Shown here piece after piece: positions 17,554 to 26,411 of a stretch of 64,000 nucleotides of DNA. The notes under the pieces were generated by a model, which made no database searches, was not told the origin of the DNA, and saw only the letters and a list, made by a program, of their open reading frames with translations. Source of the stretch: Pleomorphomonas sp. T1.2MG-36 (GTDB lineage Bacteria; Pseudomonadota; Alphaproteobacteria; Rhizobiales; Pleomorphomonadaceae). A program made the translations under genes and the position numbers. Where the stretch lies: the NCBI RefSeq assembly GCF_950100655.1, contig NZ_CATNLY010000023.1, positions 248,001-312,000 on the forward strand, read 5' to 3'. The first letter of the stretch is position 1, and the number at the start of each line of letters is the position of its first letter.

Positions 17554-18840
17554 ATGTCCGAGGCGTCGATTGGCTTCTGCAAGGATTGCCTCGCCCCGGC
17601 GCCGGCAGAAGGGCGCCGCTGTCCGGCCTGCGGCGGTCCTCGCCTTCTCCGTCACCCCGAGCTTCACCGCCTCGTCATCGCCCATGTCGATTGCGACGCC
17701 TTTTATGCCTCCGTTGAAAAGCGCGATGACCCTTCGCTCGCCAGCAAGCCGCTGATCATCGGCGGCGGCAAGCGCGGCGTCGTGTCGACGGCCTGCTACA
17801 TTGCCCGCATCAGCGGCGTGCGCTCGGCCATGCCGATGTTCAAGGCCTTGCAGCTTTGCCCCGATGCGGTGGTGATTCGGCCCAACATGGAGAAGTACGC
17901 GCGCGTCGGCCGGGAGATTCGGCGGCGGATGCTCGAGCTGACGCCACTCGTCGAGCCGCTGTCCATCGACGAAGCCTTTCTCGACTTGTCGGGCACGGAG
18001 AAGCTGCATCGCGCCAGCCCGGCGCTGGTGCTGGCCCGCTTTGCCAGGGAGGTGGAGCGCGAGGTGGGCATCACCGTTTCGGTCGGGCTCGCCGCCAACA
18101 AGTTTCTCGCCAAGATCGCTTCCGATCTCGACAAGCCCAGGGGCTTTTCGGTGATCGGGCAGACGGAGGCCGCAGCCTTTCTGGCGCCGCGACCGGTCAC
18201 GACGATCTGGGGTGTCGGCCGCGCGTTCTCCGAGCGCCTTGCCGCCGACGGCTTCCGGACGGTAGGCGATTTGCAGACGGCCGATCCGGCCCGGCTTGCC
18301 AGCCGCTACGGCGCGCTCGGCCTCAGGATCGTCAAGCTGTCGCATGGCGAGGACAACCGGCACGTCGTTCCCAACTCGAAGCGCAAAAGCGTCGGTTCGG
18401 AGGTGACGTTCTTCGAAGATCTGGCCGACGTCCGCGACCTCCGGCCGATCCTGCGCGAACAGGCGGAGCGCGTGTCCTTCGGACTCAAGCACGAAGACAT
18501 CGCCGGCTCCTCGGTCACGCTGAAGCTCAAGACCGCCGACTTCAAGCTGAGGACCAGAACCAGACGCCTTGCCGACCCGACCCAGCTCGCCGACCGCATC
18601 TTCGCAGCCGCCGACGCGCTCCTTGCGGAGGAAGCGCATGGCCAGAAGTATCGTCTCCTGGGCGTCGCGGTGGCCGACCTATGCGAAAGCCGCTTCGCCG
18701 ACCCGGCCGATCTCGTCGACCAGAAGGCAATGCGCAAGGCGGCGGCCGAACGGGCGATGGACGAGGTCAGGCAGAAGTTCGGCAAGCGGGCGCTCGAAAC
18801 CGGACTGGTCTTCGACAATCATCGCCGTAACAAGGAGTGA
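17554..18840 (+). CDS. dinB: DNA polymerase IV (DinB) with N-terminal zinc-ribbon
   Basis: This 428-residue protein is a Y-family translesion polymerase. The palm residues lie in [12 protein letters not shown] (near 44-55) and [11 protein letters not shown] (near 136), with helix-hairpin-helix and little-finger domains after. It bypasses damaged bases at the cost of fidelity. Before the catalytic core is a 35-residue extension with four cysteines (Cys9, Cys12, Cys23, Cys26) spaced like a zinc ribbon, which Escherichia coli DinB lacks but many alphaproteobacterial copies have. No typical C-terminal clamp-binding motif is obvious. It follows the DUF3572 gene and is followed by an AT-rich gap. 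Confidence 0.94.
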   Translation: MSEASIGFCKDCLAPAPAEGRRCPACGGPRLLRHPELHRLVIAHVDCDAFYASVEKRDDPSLASKPLIIGGGKRGVVSTACYIARISGVRSAMPMFKALQLCPDAVVIRPNMEKYARVGREIRRRMLELTPLVEPLSIDEAFLDLSGTEKLHRASPALVLARFAREVEREVGITVSVGLAANKFLAKIASDLDKPRGFSVIGQTEAAAFLAPRPVTTIWGVGRAFSERLAADGFRTVGDLQTADPARLASRYGALGLRIVKLSHGEDNRHVVPNSKRKSVGSEVTFFEDLADVRDLRPILREQAERVSFGLKHEDIAGSSVTLKLKTADFKLRTRTRRLADPTQLADRIFAAADALLAEEAHGQKYRLLGVAVADLCESRFADPADLVDQKAMRKAAAERAMDEVRQKFGKRALETGLVFDNHRRNKE

Positions 18841-18990
18841 ACAAACACTCCGCAGGACCTGGCAGCGTTCATTAATCACATCAACCGCTTACTGTTCATT
18901 AAGATCGATTTTCATCAACTTGTCGCATTCGTTGAACACAACCCGGGAATGTGGCATCACCTGTGAAAATCATCATAAAGCCATTTCTTG

Positions 18991-19473
18991 ATGCTCAGGC
19001 CGTCCGCCCACGATCCCGCGCTGTCCGATCTGCTCCACCGTCTGCGCCATCCCGCGGTGCGCAGCTTTGACGGGCGCCGCGAACCGCGTCAGGCGTGCAA
19101 CCGCGTCGCCGCCCTCAATCGCGAGGGATTGTCGACGCCGATCGGCTGCGTTATCGAGGATCTCAGCCCTTCCGGCTGCCGCCTGCGTCTGACGGCGCGC
19201 GCGCATTTCGCTCCCGACGACCTCGTAAGCTTGTTCATTCCCAGTTGCCGCCGCGTGTTCACGGGCCGGGCCGTCTGGCAGAGAGGCGACGAGATCGGCG
19301 TCATGCTCGACGCCAGTCAGGACATCGGCCGGCCGCAGCTTGACAGTTGGACCACGGACGTCGTGATCGCGGTCGGCGGACCGCCCTCCAATTGTCGTGG
19401 TGTCAGCCCCGGCTCAGGCGGGCGCGCGTCGTGCGTGGCGTCGTCAAGAGCAGGCTGGTGTCGGACCCGGTAA
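18991..19473 (+). CDS. PilZ-domain protein (probable cyclic di-GMP receptor)
   Basis: This protein of about 160 residues carries a PilZ domain: RREPR near residues 30-34 is the first arginine motif and IEDLSPSGCRLRL near 56-68 matches the second motif. PilZ proteins bind cyclic di-GMP and alter motility, surface polysaccharide or enzyme activity; the nearby cyclase PleD is a possible source of the signal. The last 24 codons overlap the 3' end of the convergent Lrp gene by about 70 bases and are rich in Gly, Ser, Cys and Arg, so the C-terminal tail is probably not a folded domain. The start is ATG 18991 or TTG 18988; neither has a strong ribosome site. Confidence 0.75.
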   Translation: MLRPSAHDPALSDLLHRLRHPAVRSFDGRREPRQACNRVAALNREGLSTPIGCVIEDLSPSGCRLRLTARAHFAPDDLVSLFIPSCRRVFTGRAVWQRGDEIGVMLDASQDIGRPQLDSWTTDVVIAVGGPPSNCRGVSPGSGGRASCVASSRAGWCRTR

Positions 19474-19849
19474 TGCCGGGCAACAGGCGGATGCGACGCA
19501 GCACGGTATCGAAGTCCGTGAGCGTCGCGGCACCCAACTCGACCACGAGATCCCAGCGGCCGTTGGTAGTGTGGATTGCCGCCACCTCGGGAAAGCCCCC
19601 GAGCTGACGGATGACCTTGTCCAGTACGTGCCCCTCGATCTCGATCATCATGATCGCCCGAACCGGCACCTCGATGGCGTCGTTGCGCAGGATCACCGTG
19701 TAGCCGAGGATGTCCCCATCGCGTTCGAGCCGCTCCATGCGGGCGCGCACGGTGGCACGCGATACCCCCAGCTCAACTGCGAGATCGGACACCGAGCGGC
19801 GCCCCTCGTGACGCAGGAGAGTGACCAGTTGCTGATCGAGCCGATCCAT
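19403..19849 (-). CDS. Lrp/AsnC-family transcriptional regulator of the arginase operon
   Basis: This 148-residue protein has an AsnC-type helix-turn-helix at about 1-45 (VSDLAVELGVSRATVRARMERL) and a C-terminal RAM ligand-binding domain at about 65-140. Lrp-type proteins bind amino acids and bend or wrap DNA. It is divergent from arginase and ornithine cyclodeaminase genes, and in related bacteria such regulators sense arginine or ornithine and activate this operon. Its 3' end overlaps the PilZ gene. A pair of direct repeats spaced 21 bases lies just upstream of its start. Confidence 0.9.
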   Translation of the reverse strand: MDRLDQQLVTLLRHEGRRSVSDLAVELGVSRATVRARMERLERDGDILGYTVILRNDAIEVPVRAIMMIEIEGHVLDKVIRQLGGFPEVAAIHTTNGRWDLVVELGAATLTDFDTVLRRIRLLPGITGSDTSLLLTTPRTTRARLSRG

Positions 19850-19855
19850 GGATTT

Positions 19856-19886
19856 GCCGTTTTGAGCAATGAAACTGCCATTTTGA
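19856..19886. promoter_or_regulatory. Direct repeat GCC(G/A)TTTTGA, candidate Lrp-type site
   Basis: GCCGTTTTGA at 19856-19865 and GCCATTTTGA at 19877-19886 are repeated in the same orientation with a start-to-start distance of 21 bases, two turns of the helix. They lie between the Lrp-type gene and the arginase gene. Spaced repeats on one face of DNA are what Lrp octamers bind, so this is a likely control site for both directions. Confidence 0.45.
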
Positions 19887-19978
19887 TAAGCCGATCCGGT
19901 TAACTTGCCAATCCCCCCTGTTCACTTCGCCAGCCGTCGATGGCCAGATGCCGCGACCCAACAGCGAAGGACGACAGC

Positions 19979-20905
19979 ATGAAGGTGAGGCTTCTGGGCA
20001 TTCCGGTCGAGGACGGTGCCGGCCGCATGGGGTGCGAGATGGGACCGAGCGCCTATCGCACCGCCGGCATCGTCGAAGCGATCGCCGAACTCGGCCACGA
20101 GGTCGAGGATCTCGGCAACGTCGCCCGCGGTCCTCTGCCGGCCGTCAAGCCCCCCTATCCTCACCTTCGTCGCCTGCCCGAGATCGCCGCCTGGATCGGC
20201 GCCGTCACCGAAGCCGCCTATGAAGCCAGCGACGGCGCCCTGCCGGTGTTCCTCGGCGGCGACCACGCGCTCGCCGCCGGCACGGTGCCCGGCATCGCCC
20301 GGCGAGCGGCGGAAGACGGCCTTCCCCTCTTCGTGCTTTGGCTCGACGCCCACACCGACTTTCACACGCTCGATACGACCCAGAGCGGCAATCTTCACGG
20401 CACGCCGGTCGCCTATTTCACGGGCGCGGATGGATTTCACGACTGCTACCCACCGCTCGCCCATCCGGTGCCACCGGGCAACGTGACGATGGTCGGCATC
20501 CGCTCGGTCGACCCAGCCGAACGACGGGCGCTCGGAGGCTCCGGCGTGACCGTCCACGATATGCGCGCCCTCGACGAGCATGGCGTCGGCGCGCTGGTAT
20601 GGCGCTTCCTGGAGCGTGTCGCTGCGGCAAGCGGCCGCCTGCATGTGAGCCTCGACGTCGATTTCCTCGACCCGTCGATCGCCCCCGGCGTCGGCACCAC
20701 CGCGCCGGGCGGCGCCACGTTCCGCGAGGCGCATCTCATCATGGAGATGCTGCACGACAGCGGTCTCGTTTCCTCGATCGACCTCGTCGAGCTCAATCCG
20801 TTCCTCGACGAGCGCGGCCGGACCGCCACGCTGATGGTCGACCTTCTTTCCAGCCTGATGGGCCGCACCGTCATGGATCGCCCGACCCGGAGCTTTGCCG
20901 CATGA
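19979..20905 (+). CDS. rocF: Arginase
   Basis: This 308-residue protein is a ureohydrolase with the binuclear manganese motifs of arginase: GGDHA near residue 96, DAHTDFHT near 123 and SLDVDFLDP near 222. It would hydrolyse arginine to ornithine and urea in the cytoplasm. The ATG at 19979 follows GAAGGA; the frame extends 13 codons further without support. Its stop overlaps the start of the ornithine cyclodeaminase gene by ATGA. Together the two convert arginine to ornithine and then proline, a pathway typical of Agrobacterium and relatives. Other ureohydrolases are possible by fold, but the neighbour argues for arginase. Confidence 0.93.
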   Translation: MKVRLLGIPVEDGAGRMGCEMGPSAYRTAGIVEAIAELGHEVEDLGNVARGPLPAVKPPYPHLRRLPEIAAWIGAVTEAAYEASDGALPVFLGGDHALAAGTVPGIARRAAEDGLPLFVLWLDAHTDFHTLDTTQSGNLHGTPVAYFTGADGFHDCYPPLAHPVPPGNVTMVGIRSVDPAERRALGGSGVTVHDMRALDEHGVGALVWRFLERVAAASGRLHVSLDVDFLDPSIAPGVGTTAPGGATFREAHLIMEMLHDSGLVSSIDLVELNPFLDERGRTATLMVDLLSSLMGRTVMDRPTRSFAA

Positions 20906-21957
20906 ACGCCATTTCCCCGCTCGCCATCGTTCCCTTCGTCTCGGTCGACAACATGATGCGGCTGGTGCTCAGCGTCGGCGTCGAGCGTTTCCTCGTCGAG
21001 CTCTCCAACTACATCGAGGAAGACTTTCGGCGCTGGCCGACCTTCGACAAGACGCCGCGCGTCGCCTCCCACTCGGTCGATGGCGTCATCGAACTGATGC
21101 CCACGTCGGACGGGACGCTTTACGGCTTCAAATACGTCAACGGCCACCCGAAGAACATGCGTGAGGGCAAGCAGACGGTGACGGCATTTGGCGTGTTGGC
21201 CGACGTCGGCTCGGGCTATCCGATGCTGCTCTCGGAGATGACGCTGCTGACGGCGCTCAGGACCGGCGCAACCTCGGCGATGGCAGCGAGGCGCCTGGCC
21301 CCGCAGGGAGCCAGCACCATGGCCATCATCGGCAATGGCGCGCAGTCCGAGTTTCAGGCTCTAGCCTTCGGGGCCATACTCGGCATCCGAAATCTGCGCC
21401 TTTTCGACATCGATCCGGAGGCCACCGAGAAGTGTCGGCGCAACCTCGCCCCGCTCGGCTTCTCCATCACCCCCTGCCGCACCGGCCAGGAAGCCGTCGA
21501 GGGAGCCGATGTCATCACGACCGTGACGGCCGACAAGCAATACGCCACCATCCTGACCGACAACATGGTCGGCTCGGGCGTCCACATCAACGCTGTCGGC
21601 GGCGACTGTCCCGGCAAGACGGAGCTTCACCGCGGCATCCTGAAGCGATCGTCGATTTTCGTGGAGTATGCGCCCCAGACGCGCATCGAAGGCGAGATCC
21701 AGCAGCTTCCGGCCGATCACCCCGTTACCGAGTTCTGGGAAGTGCTCGCCGGCGTGGCGCCGGGCCGCACGTCGCCCGGCGAGGTGACGCTGTTCGATTC
21801 GGTCGGATTCGCCATCGAGGACTTTTCGGCGCTGCGCTACGTGCGCGACAAGCTCGCCGGCACATCCTTCTATCAGGAGCTCGACCTGCTCGCCGACCCG
21901 GACGAACCGCGCGACCTGTTCGGAATGCTGGTGCGCGCCAAACCTCTGGCTACTTGA
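20902..21957 (+). CDS. ocd: Ornithine cyclodeaminase
   Basis: This 351-residue protein belongs to the ornithine cyclodeaminase/mu-crystallin family, which uses NAD+ to turn ornithine into proline and ammonia. The nucleotide site is IIGNGAQSEFQALAF near residues 138-152, and MTLLTALRTGATSAMA near 113 is the family substrate-site segment. It is coupled to the arginase gene by a four-base overlap and so completes arginine-to-proline breakdown. Its last eight bases overlap the end of the convergent membrane-protein gene. The longer open frame to the left is overlap with arginase. Confidence 0.94.
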   Translation: MNAISPLAIVPFVSVDNMMRLVLSVGVERFLVELSNYIEEDFRRWPTFDKTPRVASHSVDGVIELMPTSDGTLYGFKYVNGHPKNMREGKQTVTAFGVLADVGSGYPMLLSEMTLLTALRTGATSAMAARRLAPQGASTMAIIGNGAQSEFQALAFGAILGIRNLRLFDIDPEATEKCRRNLAPLGFSITPCRTGQEAVEGADVITTVTADKQYATILTDNMVGSGVHINAVGGDCPGKTELHRGILKRSSIFVEYAPQTRIEGEIQQLPADHPVTEFWEVLAGVAPGRTSPGEVTLFDSVGFAIEDFSALRYVRDKLAGTSFYQELDLLADPDEPRDLFGMLVRAKPLAT

Positions 21958-22438
21958 GGTGATCCTGGAGAGCCTGGAAGCGAACGGCCAGTTCGCTCTT
22001 GCCGCTCGAGCCGCTTGCAGACTTGACGGGCAGCGAATAGCCGGGAACCTCGATACCCTGTTCGAGCATTTCCTGGACGGTTATCGTCCCGGCATCGACG
22101 ATTTCGCCGGTGCTCGTGTTGGTGATGTAGTGCCGATAGGTGCTGCTGCCGACCTTCCAATAGGAATGGGTTTTCTTGGCCTCAAGGTCGGCCATGCTTG
22201 GCGGCGGGCGGGTTCCCGGATCTGACGAAGCAACGGGAAACGGTTTCACGTAGACCCAGATGGCCAAGAGGATCGAGGCAACCAACACCGCCAGGAAGCC
22301 GGCTATGAGAAACGACCTTGCGTCCTGATGGCTTCCGGTGCGGCGCCGACGAGCGGCCGTGCTTCCGGCCTTCCCAGCCTTCTTTCTGGCGGGGCTGCCA
22401 ATGGACATGTTCTGCGAGGCGACTACTCGTGACGGCAT
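21950..22438 (-). CDS. Hypothetical single-pass membrane protein
   Basis: This 162-residue protein has a basic N-terminus (KKAGKAG and RRRR near 20-34), one membrane segment at about 43-65 (FLIAGFLAVLVASILLAIWVYV) and a soluble C-terminal part of about 95 residues. It is probably an inner-membrane protein with the C-terminal part outside. I recognise no family. The ATG at 22438 has GGAGG six bases upstream, which supports the start. The basic tail before the membrane segment fits a cytoplasmic N-terminus. Confidence 0.65.
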   Translation of the reverse strand: MPSRVVASQNMSIGSPARKKAGKAGSTAARRRRTGSHQDARSFLIAGFLAVLVASILLAIWVYVKPFPVASSDPGTRPPPSMADLEAKKTHSYWKVGSSTYRHYITNTSTGEIVDAGTITVQEMLEQGIEVPGYSLPVKSASGSSGKSELAVRFQALQDHLK

Positions 22439-22616
22439 GTTCCGCCTCCCTCAGCGCGCGGCGTTCTTCCTCCAACCATCGAACCAAACTCTGCCAGCCA
22501 TGGCAGTTCTGCGGGGCCCCAACAACTGGCCTACCCGCATGATGCAACAGATAAGCGCGGAAAACGTTTATTTCCCTTACTGGGCGAGTTCGTCGGTCAA
22601 GAAAGAAAAAATAGCG

Positions 22617-22631
22617 TTAACAAACGGTTAA
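22617..22631. promoter_or_regulatory. Candidate CtrA box upstream of the chemoreceptor gene
   Basis: TTAACAAACGGTTAA matches the full CtrA consensus TTAA-N7-TTAA. It lies in the 560-base gap between the membrane-protein gene and the chemotaxis receptor gene, about 370 bases before the receptor start. CtrA controls motility genes in many alphaproteobacteria and is itself governed by DivK, encoded in this window. The rest of the gap (22439-22998) shows no gene. Confidence 0.45.
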
Positions 22632-22998
22632 ATCTACATAACCCGTCGTTTCCCCCAACAAGGCCCGGCGGAACGAAGATGGCGAGAGCCGGAACTCCAA
22701 CTCTTTGTGAAGGCAAAACCTTTCGCGAGACTTGCGGCTCAACGGGTTCGCTCGGCCGATCATCCATACTGGCCTTGCCGAGAGAGAATGAAACCGTCGA
22801 CGCGACTCAACGGCAACCATGTCTTCTGGAAAGCCTATCGTTTGCCAGGACCGGTGTTTTGACACGGTCGATACACAACAAGAGCAGACTGAAAGTCCAG
22901 ATTAATGCTGAGATTGGAGAGGACGTAAGAAACTGCAGCCTTAAGTCCCGGTTCACCATTGCCGGTGCAATCATTTCGACAATGGATTTTTACTGAAG

Positions 22999-24714
22999 AT
23001 GCGGAAAATGTTTCTCAATCGAGTCAAGTTGTGGAAGGTGATCGGCGCAGCCGTAGCGATATTCATTACGCTGACGGTGTGCTTGCTGCTATCCGTCGTC
23101 TACACGACGCTATCGGCCGATGCCGCGCGCCAAGCGCTCGAAAAGCAAACGATTGCCATCCGAACGGGCGCCCTTCTGATGCAGAAGGATATCGCCGATA
23201 CGACGATCGCATGGTCGGGGGATGCCGTCGATCATATCGAGATGCCCGCCATTCCGCCTTTCCAGAACCACGATCTCATTGACAATCTCACGCGCACCGC
23301 AGGCGCCGCCGCCACTGTCTTTGCTTACGATGCCGCCAAGGATGACTTCACGCGCGTGACGACATCGATCAAGAAGACCGATGGAAGCCGCGCTGTGGGG
23401 ACCGACCTCGGAAAGACCTCGCCGGCCTACGCGGCCATCAAGGCGGGGCGGACCTATACGGGGGAGGCCGCCATCCTCGGGGCACCCTATCTCACCATCT
23501 ACACGCCGATCAAGAATGGGGCGGGTCAGGTGATCGGCATATTGTTCGCCGGCATTCCGGAAGCCACCGTCGCCGCCACGAAGGATGGGCTGGTCCTGAA
23601 GGTGTCGTTGCTCGGCTTGTTGCTGGCGGCACTGATGTCCGTCGCCGCATCCTGGCTGGTGGCGCGTCTTATCCACCCCGTGACCCATCTCTCCGGCCTG
23701 ATGGAGCGCATCTCCCGCGACGATCTCGCCGATGAGATTCCCTACGCCGCCCACGGCAACGAGGTGGGAACCATCGCCCGCGCCGTCGTCATCCTCAAGA
23801 ACAGCGCCCTCTCCCGCATCGCACTGGAGAAAGACAAAAGCTCGGAAGCGGCCGAGCGGGCCGCGCGGCAGGAGCGCGTCGAGAGGCTGATCGACGATTT
23901 CCGCTCATCCACCCGGACGGCGCTCGGCGCAGTGAACACGACTGTCGAGGACCTGCTCGCGGCGGCCGGTTCGCTGGGCGCCGGCGCGGTACGGACCGTG
24001 CAGGACGCGGGCGCCGCCTCCAATGCCTCGTGCGATGCGACCGACAACGTGCAGGCCGTCGCGTCGGCGACCGAGGAGCTTGCGGCATCGATCGGCGAGA
24101 TTTCCGGCCAGATACAGCGCACCGGCGTCATCGTCGCAGAGGCGGCGCGCGGAACCCGCGACGCCGACACCAAGATCAACCGGCTTGCTGCCGGTGCGAC
24201 CAAGATCGGTGAGGTGGTCACGCTGATCAAGGCGATCGCCGAACAGACCAATCTTCTGGCTCTCAATGCAACCATCGAGGCCGCACGCGCCGGTGAAGCA
24301 GGCAAGGGATTCGCCGTCGTCGCCTCCGAAGTGAAGAACTTGGCCGGGCAGACCGCCAAGGCGACCGAGGAAATCGCGGCACAGGTCGACAACATCCAGG
24401 AAGCCACTGCCGACGCCGTGGAGGCCATACAGGCCATCAGCGCCACCATGCAGGAGGTCGACCGCTATACCGGCGCCATTGCCGCTGCGGTCGAGGAGCA
24501 GGGAGCCGCCACCGACGACATCAGTCGTTCGGTCAACGCCGCGGCCGCCGGTTCGCAGAGGGTGGCGACCAACGTCGGCGCCGTTCTGACCACCGCTCGC
24601 GAGACCGAAACCGCTGCGCAGAAGCTCGATCGGGACTCGCGGGAAGTGGCCGACGAGGCGGATCAGCTGCGCTCGACCATCGATGCATTCCTCGGCGCCG
24701 TCGTCGCCGCCTGA
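22999..24714 (+). CDS. Methyl-accepting chemotaxis protein with periplasmic Cache-type sensor
   Basis: This 571-residue chemoreceptor has a membrane segment at about 11-35, a periplasmic sensor of about 160 residues that looks like a single Cache domain ([18 protein letters not shown] and [20 protein letters not shown]), a second membrane segment near 200-225, a HAMP region and a long cytoplasmic signalling helix pair. The tip [20 protein letters not shown] is the conserved CheA/CheW contact. It ends without a CheR-tethering pentapeptide. ATG 22999 is listed, but ATG 23008 has better spacing from GAAG. No other chemotaxis genes are nearby, so it is an orphan receptor with unknown ligand. Confidence 0.93.
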   Translation: MRKMFLNRVKLWKVIGAAVAIFITLTVCLLLSVVYTTLSADAARQALEKQTIAIRTGALLMQKDIADTTIAWSGDAVDHIEMPAIPPFQNHDLIDNLTRTAGAAATVFAYDAAKDDFTRVTTSIKKTDGSRAVGTDLGKTSPAYAAIKAGRTYTGEAAILGAPYLTIYTPIKNGAGQVIGILFAGIPEATVAATKDGLVLKVSLLGLLLAALMSVAASWLVARLIHPVTHLSGLMERISRDDLADEIPYAAHGNEVGTIARAVVILKNSALSRIALEKDKSSEAAERAARQERVERLIDDFRSSTRTALGAVNTTVEDLLAAAGSLGAGAVRTVQDAGAASNASCDATDNVQAVASATEELAASIGEISGQIQRTGVIVAEAARGTRDADTKINRLAAGATKIGEVVTLIKAIAEQTNLLALNATIEAARAGEAGKGFAVVASEVKNLAGQTAKATEEIAAQVDNIQEATADAVEAIQAISATMQEVDRYTGAIAAAVEEQGAATDDISRSVNAAAAGSQRVATNVGAVLTTARETETAAQKLDRDSREVADEADQLRSTIDAFLGAVVAA

Positions 24715-24726
24715 CGTCCTGGGCCC

Positions 24727-24755
24727 GCTTCCGCCTGTTCTCCTCAGGCGGAAGC
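24727..24755 (+). terminator. Stem-loop after the chemoreceptor gene
   Basis: GCTTCCGCCT at 24727-24736 pairs perfectly with AGGCGGAAGC at 24746-24755 around a nine-base loop, 12 bases past the receptor stop. There is no T-run after it on the plus strand, so it may be a weak terminator or an mRNA-end stabiliser. Confidence 0.55.
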
Positions 24756-24828
24756 CACGACCGCAAAAAAGTGGCCGGCGGGGGCTTGCATTGCCGGAAC
24801 GATCCAACTAGGTTCCGCGCCGTCATGT

Positions 24829-24905
24829 GCAGCTGTAGCTCAGTTGGCTAGAGCGTCGGATTGTGGCTCCGAAGGTCGCTGGTTCAAGCCCAGCCAGCTG
24901 TACCA
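24829..24905 (+). tRNA. tRNA-His (GTG), lacking encoded G-1 and with A73
   Basis: The cloverleaf is complete. Acceptor GCAGCTG (24829-24835) pairs with CAGCTGT (24895-24901) with one G-T wobble. The anticodon arm has stem TCGGA/TCCGA around loop TTGTGGC with anticodon GTG at 24863-24865. The T arm is GCTGG/CCAGC around TTCAAGC, and CCA is encoded at 24903-24905. The discriminator at 24902 is A and the base before the acceptor is T, so the usual tRNA-His G-1:C73 pair is missing. This is the special alphaproteobacterial form read by a divergent HisRS. Confidence 0.96.
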
Positions 24906-25506
24906 TTTCCCCCCTAAAGATGACTGTCCGCCAACGTTGACGGCGACCGAGTCGTTCTTGCGCTCGTCGAGGCGATCGGATGGCTTTATCGCCTGGCGAC
25001 ATTGATGGTGACATCGTGGCCCCCGTTGCCCGTTACCTCCGTACGCTCATAGGACCTGCGGGCCTGATGCCGGAAAACACCCACTGTCTGGAGCCAAAAG
25101 CTGGCAAGCGCCTTGCCGTGCGATGGGCGCCCACAAAGCGCCTCATAGTCGCGGAACCATCCACCAAGAAAAGTGTATCCATAGGTGACGGCTCTCGTCG
25201 GCTTGCGTGCAGCTTCTAGCCCGAAAGTGGGCGCCAAATCGCGTTTTGGGCCGAATCCGGGCCTCAACTTCAAGGCCTATCACGCGAACGTGCTCACGGG
25301 TCGCGGTAAATTTCCCATCAGCACACGGACTTAACACGGGCTCGTGAAAACACTTCACGGAATCCGTCCTGTCCTATTGACCCCATGCACCCTTTTTCCG
25401 TGATCAAGCCGGTTCTATATCATATTCATCGAAGCGAGATGAATGACTGGGCTGGATAAGACATCCTCAAGACCTCCCGACGCTATCGAATACATGGAGT
25501 ATGGAA
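24906..25506. other. 600-base intergenic stretch with no recognised gene
   Basis: Between tRNA-His and the small secreted-protein gene I see no open frame that resembles a known protein and no clear RNA structure. A minus-strand frame at 24986-25273 (95 codons) shows no family resemblance or ribosome site and is not called. Confidence 0.4.
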
Positions 25507-25836
25507 ATGAAAACCTTCGCTATCGCCGCCGTTGCTGTCGCCGCCATCGCCCTCCCGAGCCTTGCCTCGGCTGCCGAGCGCACCTACTTTGAGCCGTCCG
25601 ACGGCACTTTCGTCGCCGGCACGCTGAACGCTCCCGCCGCCGCTAGCGAAGATGGCTCCCGTTACACCCAGACGATCTCGGTGTACGAGCCGGCCGATGA
25701 TACCTTCACGACGGTCAAGGTTTCCGGCACGCCGGTTCTCGCCACGCATGACGCCGTCGCCGCCAAGGCCACCTCGGTCATTCGGTACTACGAGCCGGCC
25801 GATGACACCTTCGTCGAGGTTCCGGTCGGCAAGTGA
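25507..25836 (+). CDS. Small secreted protein with three YEPADDTF-type repeats
   Basis: This 109-residue protein starts with a clear signal peptide (MKTFAIAAVAVAAIALPSLASAA, cut near residue 23). The mature part of about 85 residues holds three copies of one motif: YFEPSDGTFV, YEPADDTFTTV and YYEPADDTFVEV. No cysteines or membrane segments remain after cleavage, so it should be soluble in the periplasm or outside. I recognise no family. ATG 25507 is preferred to ATG 25501 because GGAG at 25496-25499 has normal spacing only to the former. A strong terminator follows, so it is a single-gene unit. Confidence 0.75.
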   Translation: MKTFAIAAVAVAAIALPSLASAAERTYFEPSDGTFVAGTLNAPAAASEDGSRYTQTISVYEPADDTFTTVKVSGTPVLATHDAVAAKATSVIRYYEPADDTFVEVPVGK

Positions 25837-25860
25837 TCTCAAGTCACCCCTGGTTCTGAG

Positions 25861-25893
25861 AATGGCGCCGGATCCGTCCGGCGCCATTTTTGC
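25861..25893 (+). terminator. Rho-independent terminator of the secreted-protein gene
   Basis: AATGGCGCCGGA at 25861-25872 pairs perfectly with TCCGGCGCCATT at 25877-25888 around a four-base loop and runs into a T stretch. It lies 25 bases after the stop codon. Confidence 0.9.
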
Positions 25894-26021
25894 ATGCGGC
25901 GGCGGCGAAAACGGGCGGCGTTCACGGCGATGGGAGCCTCATCGTCCGCACGATTTTTCCTTTGCCTTGTCTGCGAACTCGGCTATACGAACCGTGTTTC
26001 GCGTCTCACGTTGACGCCTAC

Positions 26022-26098
26022 GCACCCGTAGCTCAGCTGGATAGAGTGCTGCCCTCCGAAGGCAGAGGTCACAGGTTCGAATCCTGTCGGGTGCGCCA
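26022..26098 (+). tRNA. tRNA-Arg (CCG)
   Basis: Acceptor GCACCCG (26022-26028) pairs with CGGGTGC (26088-26094), and the discriminator is G with encoded CCA at 26096-26098. The anticodon arm CTGCC/GGCAG encloses CTCCGAA with anticodon CCG at 26056-26058. D and T arms are normal. An IS481-type transposase remnant begins about 45 bases downstream. Confidence 0.96.
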
Positions 26099-26140
26099 CT
26101 CCCCTTTGCCCGGCCCTGAGAAAAGGGTGAGCGTCTGTAC

Positions 26141-26411
26141 CTAAGACATGGGTGACAACCTCGTGCCGAGCGGGTTGTCGATAGTCTGTAGGGTTCTTCG
26201 TTCGAGACCGCTGTATCCGAGATCGCAGGTCATGAAGGTGACGAGCCCAGTGCCGTCATCGATCTCCGTTATGCCGAGTTTCAGTCTTGCGAGCGCGATG
26301 GAAGATTGATCTTCTTCCGGTAGAGGCTGACGTTGCTTCCGAAATGTATCCCGTTCAGAGCTCGTTCCGGCCTGTTGTGAAGCGCGATCTGCCTGCGCAC
26401 CTCCATCGGCA
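26141..26411 (-). pseudogene. Remnant of an IS481-family transposase (C-terminal end)
   Basis: The minus-strand frame ending at 26141 gives a tail of about 45 residues with [20 protein letters not shown] and the terminal LSPMS, which is how I recall IS481-family transposases ending. The preceding piece, IALHNRPERALNGI, resembles the conserved HNxRPHRALNG stretch of the same enzymes but is in another frame, so there is at least one frameshift. No upstream catalytic DDE part is found: the region further upstream is the intact BtaA-like gene. It is therefore a dead fragment left beside tRNA-Arg, not a working element. Confidence 0.6.

Noticed and set aside
24986..25273. 95-codon minus-strand frame after tRNA-His
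   Set aside because: No family resemblance and no ribosome site.
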